Shown here: positions 25,617 to 34,219 of the stretch, piece by piece
How positions within the stretch are numbered: the stretch's first letter is position 1
Layout: each line of letters starts with the position of its first letter
Assembly: GCA_047629195.1 (NCBI GenBank)
Contig: JBLHWY010000008.1
Coordinates: forward strand, 1-64,000
DNA: 64,000 nt
Direction of reading: 5' to 3'
Source: UBA4582 sp047629195
GTDB lineage: Bacteria > Pseudomonadota > Gammaproteobacteria > Pseudomonadales > Azotimanducaceae
Program-made: the position numbers and the translations under genes
Notes under the pieces: generated by a model
What the model was told of the DNA's origin: nothing
The model's input: only the letters and a program-made list of their open reading frames with translations
Databases searched by the model: none

Positions 25617-25644
25617 AATCGAGAGAACAGCCTAAGAGGTCAAG

Positions 25645-26856
25645 ATGGATAGTGCTGATATTGTAGTGGTTGGTGGCGGTCTGGTGGGGTTGGCATTCGC
25701 CTGCGCCCTAAAGGATAGTGGGCTTCAGGTGACGCTTATTGAGGGTCAACATGCGCCGAGTTCATCGGAGCACCCGAATGAGGTTTTGGTACCAGAATCG
25801 GCGGCGCAATTGGTGTCTGGGTATAGCCCGCGCGTGAGTGCAATCAATATGAGGTCTAAGGCATTTTTGTCTCGGATAGGAGGCTGGCCCGAGGATTCGG
25901 AGCGCTATGCTGATTACAACGAAATGGCAATTTGGGATACGCAGGGTACAGCCGCGATTCGATTTTCCGCGGCTGAGGTTCAACAAGATTGTTTAGGCAC
26001 CATCATAGAAAATGCTTCGATAATCTCGCAACTCTATAGCACAGCGTTACTGCTTGAAAACGTAGATCTGATTTTCGGTGTTGCGCTTGAATCTATTCAA
26101 AAGTCTGATGACGGCTACTTAGTTCGGTTGAATAATGGTCGTGAAATTCAATGTCAGCTATTAGTCGGTGCTGATGGTGGACAGAGTAGGGTGAGAGAAC
26201 TTGCAGATCTCCGATCAGTTGATTGGAGTTATCACCAGAGCGCTGTGGTGACTACAGTGGAAATCGATCGCCCTCATGGCAATACTGCGCGACAGTGGTT
26301 TACTGCACAGGGCCCATTAGCCTTTCTACCACTTGCCAACCCAAATTATTGTTCCATTGTTTGGTCTAGCACCGAGGCTGAGCGGATACTGGCGTTGGAT
26401 AATAAGGCATTCTGTGATCAATTAAGTCAGATTGTTGGGAAACAAGCTGGATCAGTCGTGTCTTGTGACCAACGTTTCTCTTTCCCTTTGACTCAGAGAC
26501 ATGCGGTCCAATATGCGCGGGAAAATCTGGTTTTGATTGGAGATGCAGCCCATACAATCCACCCACTTGCTGGGCAGGGAGTGAACTTGGGATTTGCTGA
26601 TGCGCAAACACTGGCGCAAACCCTGCACCAATGTCGATTTGAATCGTTAAGTCCTGGCGACCTAAAGCTTTTGAAGCGCTTTGAGAACCGGAGAAAGCCT
26701 GAAAATATATTGATGGCGGCAGTGATGGAAGGTTTTAAGCGGTTGTTTGGTTCAGATGATCCAGGGATCCGCTGGCTTCGTAACACAGGACTCAGAATGG
26801 TTAATAGTACCGGAGCGCTAAAGACCATGGCTGCAAAATTAGCCACGGGTTCTTGA
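25645..26856 (+). CDS. UbiH/UbiI-family FAD-dependent ubiquinone hydroxylase
   Basis: 403 residues. FAD-binding GGGLVGL (10-16), the GD motif GADGGQSRVR (175-184) and LIGDAAHTIHPLAGQGVNLGFAD (297-319), the hallmark of the UbiH/COQ6 group. It hydroxylates the ubiquinone ring at the membrane face. RVSAINMRSKAFLSRIGGW resembles the UbiI/VisC branch (C5 hydroxylase) more than UbiH. In E. coli ubiH and ubiI both follow pepP; here only one copy does. A 20-residue Ser/Glu/Pro-rich insert (about 36-60) is unusual. AAGAGGTCAAG precedes the ATG. Confidence 0.88.
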   Translation: MDSADIVVVGGGLVGLAFACALKDSGLQVTLIEGQHAPSSSEHPNEVLVPESAAQLVSGYSPRVSAINMRSKAFLSRIGGWPEDSERYADYNEMAIWDTQGTAAIRFSAAEVQQDCLGTIIENASIISQLYSTALLLENVDLIFGVALESIQKSDDGYLVRLNNGREIQCQLLVGADGGQSRVRELADLRSVDWSYHQSAVVTTVEIDRPHGNTARQWFTAQGPLAFLPLANPNYCSIVWSSTEAERILALDNKAFCDQLSQIVGKQAGSVVSCDQRFSFPLTQRHAVQYARENLVLIGDAAHTIHPLAGQGVNLGFADAQTLAQTLHQCRFESLSPGDLKLLKRFENRRKPENILMAAVMEGFKRLFGSDDPGIRWLRNTGLRMVNSTGALKTMAAKLATGS

Positions 26857-26981
26857 TACTTGAATAATGATCTTTACTGACCGTTCATTAGAATAATTCA
26901 GATCATGAGTGAGCCAAGATCACTATTCCAATGCTCTTGAACCCGATAGAATAGCTTTCTTTTCAAGTGGATAGGTACCCT

Positions 26982-28076
26982 ATGGGTCTACGAACTCCGA
27001 TCTACCCGCAACATCTGGCGTCGAATGCAAAGATGGTCGACTTTGGTGGCTGGGATATGCCCATTCACTATGGCTCTCAGCTTAAAGAGCATCATTTGGT
27101 ACGAAGCAGCGTCGGCGTATGTGATGTTTCTCATATGACAGTGGTTGATTTGTGTGGCGTGGACTCAACTGCCTACCTGTTGCATTTGCTACCTAATGAC
27201 GTCAGCAAACTCGATCGAGATGGACGAGCCCTTTACAGCGCGATGCTCAATGAGGCAGGTGGTGTGCTTGATGACCTGATCGTATACCGCGATGGCGATG
27301 GTTATCGCATCGTCGTGAATTGCGCCACTCGAGAGAAAGATCTTGCGTGGATGAATAATCAGATTTCAGGATTTGACTGTACATTGACTGAACGTCCTGA
27401 GTTATCGATTCTTGCCATTCAGGGACCTGAATCCCTCATTAAGGTGCAACAGGTTTTGCGTGAGCATGGCCAGTCAGATAAGGCCGATTATGTGGCTGAG
27501 CTAAAGCCCTTTGTCGGCGGTTGGTGCGGGGAATGGTTCCTAGCTAGAACAGGTTACACGGGGGAAAAAGGTGTTGAAATCATTCTGTCAGCAGCCGATG
27601 CGACCATATTGTGGGCACAATTGTTGAAAGCAGACATTGCGCCAATTGGGCTGGGTGCGAGAGACACGCTACGTCTAGAGGCGGGTATGAATCTTTACGG
27701 TAGTGATATGGATGAATCTGTCACTCCGTTAGAATCTAATATGGCCGTTACGGTTGTACTCAACGAAGGCCGTGAATTTGTTGGTAAAGCGAAACTCCTC
27801 CAACAAACAAGCGAAGGTGTTGCGCAAGAATTGATTGGATTGGTGATGCTCGGCCGAGGTGTTATAAGAGCCCATTACCCAATCTACGCCGGCGATGAAC
27901 TTGTCGGTGAAGTCACTAGTGGTGCATTTTCTCCAACGCTTCAGCACTCTATTGCGCTGGCTCGAGTATTGGTTGGGAAAGAAAATTTCGAGGTTGAGAT
28001 TCGCGGTAAGCGGCATCGGGTTGAAAAAGTGCAGCCGCCATTCGCCAGAAACGGTAAAAAGGTCTACAAACTCTAG
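26982..28076 (+). CDS. gcvT: Aminomethyltransferase (glycine cleavage T-protein)
   Basis: 364 residues from ATG 26982, preceded by GGATAGG; a GTG five codons earlier is possible. Family blocks: LRTPIYPQH, MVDFGGWDMPIHYG, VGVCDVSHMTVVDL, GVLDDLIVYRDGDGYRIVVN (catalytic Asp in DDL) and GLGARDTLRLEAGMNLYG. It transfers the aminomethyl group from lipoylated H-protein to tetrahydrofolate, releasing ammonia. First gene of a gcvT-gcvH-gcvPA-gcvPB cluster. I see no glycine riboswitch upstream. Confidence 0.95.
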   Translation: MGLRTPIYPQHLASNAKMVDFGGWDMPIHYGSQLKEHHLVRSSVGVCDVSHMTVVDLCGVDSTAYLLHLLPNDVSKLDRDGRALYSAMLNEAGGVLDDLIVYRDGDGYRIVVNCATREKDLAWMNNQISGFDCTLTERPELSILAIQGPESLIKVQQVLREHGQSDKADYVAELKPFVGGWCGEWFLARTGYTGEKGVEIILSAADATILWAQLLKADIAPIGLGARDTLRLEAGMNLYGSDMDESVTPLESNMAVTVVLNEGREFVGKAKLLQQTSEGVAQELIGLVMLGRGVIRAHYPIYAGDELVGEVTSGAFSPTLQHSIALARVLVGKENFEVEIRGKRHRVEKVQPPFARNGKKVYKL

Positions 28077-28183
28077 CGTATTGAATTAAACCATAGAAAA
28101 TTTAGAAGATTGTTCTGCGAAAGTGTCGCCCAGACTCATGCTGGGAGACCTCAGCAACAAATTTAATAGGAGGATTTAGAAAA

Positions 28184-28579
28184 ATGGCAGAATTTCCCGG
28201 AGATGTAAAATACGCAACGAGCCATGAATGGGTTCGTATGGAGGAGGATGGCACTGCCACGATTGGAATCTCTGATCATGCTCAAGAAGCGTTGGGCGAC
28301 GTGGTGTTCGTTGAGTTGCCTGAGCTCGAATTAGTATTGAGCGTTGGCGATGAAGCCGGAGTTGTTGAATCTGTGAAAGCAGCTTCAGATATTTATGCGC
28401 CAATATCTGGAACGGTAATTGAGGTCAACCCTGCTCTTGAAGACCAACCAGAAATCGTGAATGAAGGACCCCATGATAAGGGCTGGTTCTTCAAAATGAA
28501 GCCAGCAGATCTTCAAGATCTGGATAATTTACTTGATACCGATGCGTATCAAGCACTTTGTGAAAGTGAAGAGCATTAG
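28184..28579 (+). CDS. gcvH: Glycine cleavage system H protein
   Basis: 131 residues. The lipoyl-lysine site is Lys65 in GVVESVKAASDIYAP. The start VKYATSHEWVR, DHAQEALGDVVFVELPE and the end NEGPHDKGWFFKM are typical. It shuttles the aminomethyl and electrons between P, T and L proteins. AATAGGAGG lies 13 bases before the ATG. A 216-base gap holding a strong inverted repeat separates it from gcvPA. Confidence 0.96.
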   Translation: MAEFPGDVKYATSHEWVRMEEDGTATIGISDHAQEALGDVVFVELPELELVLSVGDEAGVVESVKAASDIYAPISGTVIEVNPALEDQPEIVNEGPHDKGWFFKMKPADLQDLDNLLDTDAYQALCESEEH

Positions 28580-28653
28580 GGTCTTAGCTACATAAAACAT
28601 TACATAGATACGATACACAGAAACATCAATAGATATTGAGCAAGTGTTTGCCA

Positions 28654-28694
28654 TGCCTGTAGTACTGCAAGAAGTTATCAGAGTACTACAGGCA
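28654..28694 (+). promoter_or_regulatory. Perfect 13-bp inverted repeat between gcvH and gcvPA
   Basis: TGCCTGTAGTACT (28654-28666) and AGTACTACAGGCA (28682-28694) are exact complements around a 15-base loop. As RNA it is a stable hairpin in the gcvH-gcvPA gap, without a following U-tract. It could set the ratio of H to P protein by processing, stability or pausing, or be an operator or mobile-repeat remnant. Confidence 0.6.
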
Positions 28695-28795
28695 CTAGTA
28701 CAGGCGCTGGTAGCGGCAATAATTCTGAAAACCCTACATTAAAACTTATTCTTCGAATCCAGCCTCAGCGCTGGATAAATCACGAGGTCATATAT

Positions 28796-30169
28796 ATGCC
28801 ATTTGTGCCACATACCAAACACGATGTGCAAGAGATGCTTGCGTCCATCGGTGTTGATTCAATTGAAGCGCTGTTCGATGAAATTCCATCAGAATTGAAA
28901 TCTGGAGTACTGGACCATACGCCCTCTGGAATCTCAGAAATGGCCTTGCTTAGGTTGATGAGTGAGCGGGCCGCACGAGATGAAGTGAAATTATCGTTTT
29001 TGGGTGCTGGTGCCTATGAGCATCATATTCCTTCAGCGGTGTGGAGTCTTGCTAGCCGCGGCGAGTTTTTAACTGCCTATACGCCCTATCAGGCGGAGGC
29101 GAGCCAAGGAACGCTGCAGTTGATTTATGAGTTTCAGTCGATGATTACCCGTTTGACGGGTATGGATGTTGCGAACGCGTCAGTATATGAGGGAGCGTCT
29201 TCTTTGGCTGAAGGCATCTTGATGTCAGTTCGAGCAAATAAGAAGTCCAAATCGAAGCGAGTACTATGCGCGGGCACGGTTAACCCGAACTATCTCAGCG
29301 CCTGCAGAAATATTATAAATCCGCAGGACATTACAATTGAAGTTATGCCCTATGGGCAAGATTCCGGTAAAACAGAGCTTGCAACGCTAGAAAAATATGA
29401 GGGCGAAGACTTTGCTGCAGTCGTCATACCGTATCCAAATTTCTTTGGTTGTATCGAAGAGATTGATGCCCTGACCAACTGGGCTAAAGCGCAAGGTGCG
29501 TTGGTTATTGCTGTCGTAAATCCAACCGCGTTGGGTTTGCTGAAACCGCCCGGAGAATGGGGTGAGGACGGCGTCGATATTGTTGTCGGTGAAGGTCAGC
29601 CACTTGGGATCCCTTTAGCTTCTGGCGGGCCATATCTTGGTTTCATGTGCTGTAAGCAAAAGATTGTTCGGCAAATGCCCGGAAGAATTATCGGTCAAAC
29701 CATTGATCTTGATGGCAAACCTGGTTTTGCCCTGACGCTTCAAGCGAGAGAGCAACATATCCGGCGCGCCAAAGCGACGTCGAATATCTGTACTAATCAA
29801 GGTTTGTTGGTCACCGCCGCGACTATTTACATGAGTTTGTTGGGAGATCAAGGGCTTATGTCCGTGGCGAACAAGTGTCATGAAAATACGCTTGCGCTTA
29901 TTGCTGCGGCAACGCGTATAGAGGGGGTGAGTCGAAAATTCACGACCCCTATATTTCATGAGGTTGTGCTCAAATTGCCAATACCAGCTGCACAAGTGCT
30001 CGATAACATGGCAGAAGCTAGAATCTTGGGAGGGTTTGATTTATCGACTCTCAATGATTCCAATCTGACTGATTGTATATTAGTAAATGCTACCGAAACT
30101 AAAACAACTGAAGACATTGAGTTATTTGCGTCCAGTCTTGCGTCAGCCTGTGGAGGCCCATTATGCTAA
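28796..30169 (+). CDS. gcvPA: Glycine dehydrogenase (decarboxylating) subunit 1
   Basis: 457 residues, the N-terminal half-size P-protein subunit. FVPHTKHDVQEMLASIG at the start, FLGAGAYEHHIPSAVW (62-77), YTPYQAEASQGTLQLIYEFQ (95-114) and the late LQAREQHIRRAKATSNICTNQ are diagnostic. With subunit 2 it decarboxylates glycine and loads the aminomethyl group on H-protein. Its reading frame overlaps gcvPB by 7 bases, implying coupled translation. Confidence 0.95.
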   Translation: MPFVPHTKHDVQEMLASIGVDSIEALFDEIPSELKSGVLDHTPSGISEMALLRLMSERAARDEVKLSFLGAGAYEHHIPSAVWSLASRGEFLTAYTPYQAEASQGTLQLIYEFQSMITRLTGMDVANASVYEGASSLAEGILMSVRANKKSKSKRVLCAGTVNPNYLSACRNIINPQDITIEVMPYGQDSGKTELATLEKYEGEDFAAVVIPYPNFFGCIEEIDALTNWAKAQGALVIAVVNPTALGLLKPPGEWGEDGVDIVVGEGQPLGIPLASGGPYLGFMCCKQKIVRQMPGRIIGQTIDLDGKPGFALTLQAREQHIRRAKATSNICTNQGLLVTAATIYMSLLGDQGLMSVANKCHENTLALIAAATRIEGVSRKFTTPIFHEVVLKLPIPAAQVLDNMAEARILGGFDLSTLNDSNLTDCILVNATETKTTEDIELFASSLASACGGPLC

Positions 30170-31623
30170 TTTACGAAATAGGCGCTGAAGGGAGAACTGC
30201 TACAGCACAATACGAGCAGACCGACGTTCCAGCTAATCATGAGATTCCAACTGATTGCTTGCGTAAGAGTTCACTTGGTTTGCCCGAAGTATCTGAGTTG
30301 CAGGTTGTTCGACACTTTACTAATCTTTCAAAGAAGAATTTTTGTATTGATGGTGAGTTCTATCCACTCGGTTCGTGCACCATGAAATACAATCCCAAGG
30401 GCGCACATGCTGCGGCGAGTATCCCCGGGTTTTTAAATCGGCACCCTCTTGCACCAGAGAAATTTAGCCAAGGGGTTATGTCTTGTCTTTATGAGCTTCA
30501 GGAATATTTGAAGGACGTCACAGGTATGCAAACTGTTTCGTTGACGCCGATGGCGGGAGCTCAAGGTGAATTTGCTGGCGTAGCAATGATTCGCGCCTAT
30601 CATGAAAAAAATAATGACGTTGGGCGGACAGAGATTCTGATACCTACTGCGGCTCACGGTACTAACCCCGCAACTGCCGTGATGTGCGGTTACACCGTCC
30701 GAGAAGTTGCTGTTGGTAAGGACGGTGATGTAGATATTGAAGCGTTGCGATCTGCTGTTGGGCCACAAACAGCGGGTTTGATGATGACTAATCCATCAAC
30801 TTGTGGCGTTTTTGAAAGAAAGATTCAGGAAATTGCATCGCTTGTTCATGACGCCGGCGGTTTGTTGTATTACGACGGTGCAAATCTCAATGCGATACTC
30901 GGCAAAGTTAAGCCTGGAGATATGGGGTTTGATGTTTTGCACATGAATTTGCATAAGACCTTTGCAACCCCTCACGGCGGTGGAGGCCCAGGTTCTGGAC
31001 CGGTAGGCGTTGGCCCGAGGTTGGAGCCTTTTGTGCCGACACCCATCGTTGGACTGGATTCGTCAGGAGATGCTGATAGATATTATTGGATGGGTAAAGA
31101 TGACTTTCCGGATAGCATTGGCAATCTGTCGGCGTTTATGGGTAATGCAGGTATATTGTTGCGAGCTTACGCCTATGCAAGGTTGTTGGGTGATAAAGGT
31201 ATGAACCGGGTAGGAGAATATGCAACGCTCAATGCTAATTACATGGCTAAGAAACTCGCAGACGCAGGTTTCAAATTAGCTTATCCGGAACGGCGCGCAA
31301 CTCACGAATTTATTATTAGCATGTCGAGAGAAGCAAAAGATCTTGGCGTTAATGCGATGGATTTTGCTAAGCGTTTATTAGATTATGGATATCATGCTCC
31401 AACAACCTATTTCCCATTACTTATCCCAGAATGTTTGCTAATAGAGCCAACAGAAACAGAGAGTAGGCAGGAGATTGACGGGTTTGTTGCAGCGATGACC
31501 TCAATACTTGCGGAGGCAAGAGAGACACCAGAGCTGGTAAAAAGTGCGCCGTTGACTTTGCCAGTAAAACGGCTTGATGATGTTAAGGCTGCCCGGGATC
31601 TCGATCTAGGCTACAAAGGTTAG
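30163..31623 (+). CDS. gcvPB: Glycine dehydrogenase (decarboxylating) subunit 2
   Basis: 486 residues, the PLP-bearing subunit. The PLP lysine is Lys265 in LHMNLHKTFATPHGGGGPG; FYPLGSCTMKYNPK (66-79) and MAGAQGEFAG (130-139) are family blocks. The start is in the last codons of gcvPA. The split P-protein is the usual form in Firmicutes, archaea and Thermotoga and in a minority of gammaproteobacteria, whereas E. coli and Pseudomonas have one fused gcvP. It completes the T-H-P set; the L-protein (lpd) is not in the window. Confidence 0.95.
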   Translation: MLIYEIGAEGRTATAQYEQTDVPANHEIPTDCLRKSSLGLPEVSELQVVRHFTNLSKKNFCIDGEFYPLGSCTMKYNPKGAHAAASIPGFLNRHPLAPEKFSQGVMSCLYELQEYLKDVTGMQTVSLTPMAGAQGEFAGVAMIRAYHEKNNDVGRTEILIPTAAHGTNPATAVMCGYTVREVAVGKDGDVDIEALRSAVGPQTAGLMMTNPSTCGVFERKIQEIASLVHDAGGLLYYDGANLNAILGKVKPGDMGFDVLHMNLHKTFATPHGGGGPGSGPVGVGPRLEPFVPTPIVGLDSSGDADRYYWMGKDDFPDSIGNLSAFMGNAGILLRAYAYARLLGDKGMNRVGEYATLNANYMAKKLADAGFKLAYPERRATHEFIISMSREAKDLGVNAMDFAKRLLDYGYHAPTTYFPLLIPECLLIEPTETESRQEIDGFVAAMTSILAEARETPELVKSAPLTLPVKRLDDVKAARDLDLGYKG

Positions 31624-31732
31624 CTAGTTTTTGTCCGTCCATAAACACCCATTCTAGGGTAGATTGCGGAGACTTTTCAGACCTGTTGTTCAGAGAATCA
31701 ATAGGTTGTCGGGAAGTAACCATGGAGATGTT

Positions 31733-31752
31733 TAGTTCTCGGATAAGAACTA
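31733..31752. terminator. Hairpin between convergent gcvPB and imelysin genes
   Basis: TAGTTCT, CGGATA, AGAACTA is a perfect 7-bp stem with a 6-base loop. It lies 110 bases after gcvPB and just after the convergent lipoprotein gene. There is no good U-tract on either strand, so it is at most a weak terminator. Confidence 0.3.
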
Positions 31753-31767
31753 GTTAGAACTTCTAAT

Positions 31768-32925
31768 TTATGAATTAGGATTCGCTAAATTGATTTTTAA
31801 ATCTTCTAACTGATGGTTCAAAGCTGAAAAGATAATGGGAAGTCGGGCCCTGTCAGATTCGCTAAATTCATTTTTTTCGATGATAAGCGCGCCTTGGATC
31901 AATGTCGTTTGTAGATCCTGCTGTATATTTTTGTCGAGCGTTGCCAGGGAGCGAGAAAGCCACACCGGTTCATTCAGTATTTGGATTATGCTATTTAAAC
32001 GGAGTGAAATGTTCATATGAGAAGTTTGGCTGATTTTACTGTGGCTTTGATCTGATACAAGCAGCTGATTGCTCTCGTTAAAGCCTTCTGCTGCATGATG
32101 GTGTGCAACTGTTAGGAGTCTTGAGACCATCTCAGCTCCTTTTTGTTGATCATCCTCAACAGACGCAGGATTTGGCAAACTGTCGAGATATGTAACAACA
32201 TACTGATTCAGAGAGTGTTCAGCTTCGTCTCCTAATAATTCAAGCAGTGTTCTCCGACGCAAAATTGGATTGAGCAAATCATTATCGATCTCAGTTTGTA
32301 ACACGACATTTCGCCTTCTTGGCGCGTCAGTTTCTGTTAGGCGTCTATTTTCATGCAATTTATAGTCAGTCGCACGTTTCGAAAAAATCAGATATTCAAG
32401 TGGATGAAAGCCCAAGATGATTTCTTCGACGTCAGAAAACCCATGCTGATTGCGTATTGACTCTATCGATAAATCAACGGTGATGTCGTTTACAATGCCG
32501 CTGTTTGGGTAGTGTTCGATAGCATCTATATAGCCGGGTTGGATAGGCCAGGCATCTAATTGATATAACAACGCAATTGAAGCATCCCTTAAATTCACTT
32601 CGGCCACAGGCTTTGTCCCGATGCTGAGAAAGGCTTTGTGTGCACTTTTCCAGTTGACCGCTAGTGTCTGTCGGTTCTCTTCAGTTGGATATGACAGGAA
32701 GTGCGTGATGGCGTGTTTCATCGATGCTATCTCTTCAATCGCCCTATTCGTTCGTACAACTGCGAGTTCTGAAAAGATTTTGGCGCTGCTATCAACCTCT
32801 TTAAGGTCGAGTGTGTGAATGTTTCTAGCACCATCCATATCTGCGCACGAGGCGAGCAGATTGAAGAGCACTATCGTGCCTGTAAAGTGGATAAATGCCC
32901 GTTTGTTATTCATTACTGGGTGCAT
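31768..32925 (-). CDS. Imelysin-like lipoprotein (peptidase M75 family)
   Basis: 385 residues. Lipoprotein signal: hydrophobic stretch then LLASC with Cys27 as the likely lipidated residue. The GxHxxE motif of the imelysin family is GFHPLEYLIF (172-181). Two helical halves are expected. Imelysin-like proteins are surface or periplasmic proteins tied to iron uptake, despite the peptidase name; no iron transport genes are adjacent. An alternative ATG lies four codons later. It begins 3 bases after the HAD hydrolase gene ends, so the two are co-transcribed. Confidence 0.75.
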   Translation of the reverse strand: MHPVMNNKRAFIHFTGTIVLFNLLASCADMDGARNIHTLDLKEVDSSAKIFSELAVVRTNRAIEEIASMKHAITHFLSYPTEENRQTLAVNWKSAHKAFLSIGTKPVAEVNLRDASIALLYQLDAWPIQPGYIDAIEHYPNSGIVNDITVDLSIESIRNQHGFSDVEEIILGFHPLEYLIFSKRATDYKLHENRRLTETDAPRRRNVVLQTEIDNDLLNPILRRRTLLELLGDEAEHSLNQYVVTYLDSLPNPASVEDDQQKGAEMVSRLLTVAHHHAAEGFNESNQLLVSDQSHSKISQTSHMNISLRLNSIIQILNEPVWLSRSLATLDKNIQQDLQTTLIQGALIIEKNEFSESDRARLPIIFSALNHQLEDLKINLANPNS

Positions 32926-32927
32926 GG

Positions 32928-33614
32928 TTAGACTCTGAACTTTATTATCTGCCAGTGACTTTGCTGAGCAATTGCCAATAATGCGTCGTCAGGGTCGACG
33001 ACTATGGGGTTGTCTACCAGTTTTAGCAAAGGTAGGTCGTTAATTGAATCTGAATAAAAGTAACTGCCCTCCAATGAACAAGGGTTTTCTTTAAGCCAGG
33101 CTTTGAGCCGTGTGACCTTGCCCTCGCGGAAGCTTGGAACGCCCGACAGTTCACCCGTGTACTTACCATTCCTAAATTCAGGAATTGGGGCTATAAGCGT
33201 GTCTATTCCAAACAAATCCGCAATGGGTCGTGTAATAAATTCAATTGTGGCTGTGATGATCATCAGCCTATCCCCTGCCTTGCGATGTGAATCGACAAGA
33301 GCGAGTGCGCCGGGTTGTACTAGTGGCTCAATTTCTTCTTCAATGAACTTTTTTCTTAATTGAATCAATTTATCAACATCGTTGTTTGCCAAGACCGAAC
33401 AGGAAAACCTCATGTAATTATCAATGTTCAAGCTGCCTGCTCGATAGTCCTGATAAAATTGGTTGTTGAGTTTCCTGTGTATCGATTCATCAACTAGTCC
33501 GCTGCGGATGACAAATTCTCCCCAGGCGTGATCACTGTCTACAGAAATAAGTGTTTCATCAAGATCAAATATAGCAAGGACCAAACTGGATATCCGTGAA
33601 TTGAAAAGCGGCAA
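32928..33614 (-). CDS. HAD-IB family hydrolase (SerB-like phosphatase)
   Basis: 228 residues. HAD motif I IFDLDETL with Asp17 and Asp19, motif II in MIITAT (Thr), motif III Lys in FREGKVTRLKAW, and motif IV FYSDSINDLPLL. The helical cap between motifs I and II matches subfamily IB (phosphoserine phosphatase-like). A HAD-IB gene divergent from rppH-ptsP is also found in Pseudomonas. The substrate is a phosphate monoester, identity unknown. Confidence 0.88.
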   Translation of the reverse strand: MPLFNSRISSLVLAIFDLDETLISVDSDHAWGEFVIRSGLVDESIHRKLNNQFYQDYRAGSLNIDNYMRFSCSVLANNDVDKLIQLRKKFIEEEIEPLVQPGALALVDSHRKAGDRLMIITATIEFITRPIADLFGIDTLIAPIPEFRNGKYTGELSGVPSFREGKVTRLKAWLKENPCSLEGSYFYSDSINDLPLLKLVDNPIVVDPDDALLAIAQQSHWQIIKFRV

Positions 33615-33727
33615 TCTTAGCCTGAATCAAAGACGCTTGACATCTACCGGAGCGAATAAGTCTGCTCGGGTTTGCTGAAATAGATCGATTCAGACACAAT
33701 GAAAAAAATAAGACCAAGGTAGACGTT

Positions 33728-34219
33728 TTGATAGATTCGGAAGGCTACAGACCTAACGTGGGTATTATCGTTGCGAACGACGATGGCCGTGTCCTATGGG
33801 CTAAGAGAATAGGTCAAGAAGCTTGGCAATTTCCGCAGGGCGGTATTAATGCAAGAGAAGCGCCCGAAGACGCTCTTTACCGAGAGCTTCGGGAAGAAAT
33901 CGGGCTAAAACAGCACGAAGTTGCGATCGTCGGCGCAACACGAGGCTGGCTGCGCTACAAGCTACCCAAAAGGTTGCTTCGACAAAATTCAGATTTCGTC
34001 GGCCAAAAGCAAAAATGGTTTCTTTTGAAAATGCTTGCATCAGATTCTGATGTTAAGTTTGATAAATCTAAAACGCCTGAATTTGATCATTGGCAATGGG
34101 TGACTTATTGGTATCCGTTAGGACAAGTTGTGCAGTTTAAACAGGATGTTTATCGTAGGGCGATGAAAGAATTAGCGCCTCATTTGTCCAAGTGCATTGC
34201 CTCTCGGGCGCACAAATAG
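33728..34219 (+). CDS. rppH: RNA 5'-pyrophosphohydrolase (Nudix)
   Basis: 163 residues. The start is TTG 33728: MIDSEGYRPNVGIIV aligns with the E. coli RppH start MIDDDGYRPNVGI, and AAGGTAG lies upstream, so the rare codon is probably real. The Nudix box runs about 39-60 (GGINAREAPEDALYRELREEIG) with the REEIG metal ligands intact. It removes pyrophosphate from mRNA 5' ends to begin decay. Its stop directly abuts the ptsP ATG. Confidence 0.94.
   Translation: MIDSEGYRPNVGIIVANDDGRVLWAKRIGQEAWQFPQGGINAREAPEDALYRELREEIGLKQHEVAIVGATRGWLRYKLPKRLLRQNSDFVGQKQKWFLLKMLASDSDVKFDKSKTPEFDHWQWVTYWYPLGQVVQFKQDVYRRAMKELAPHLSKCIASRAHK

Noticed and set aside
26857..26981. Glycine riboswitch upstream of gcvT
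   Set aside because: The gap is short and shows none of the conserved riboswitch core sequences I would expect.
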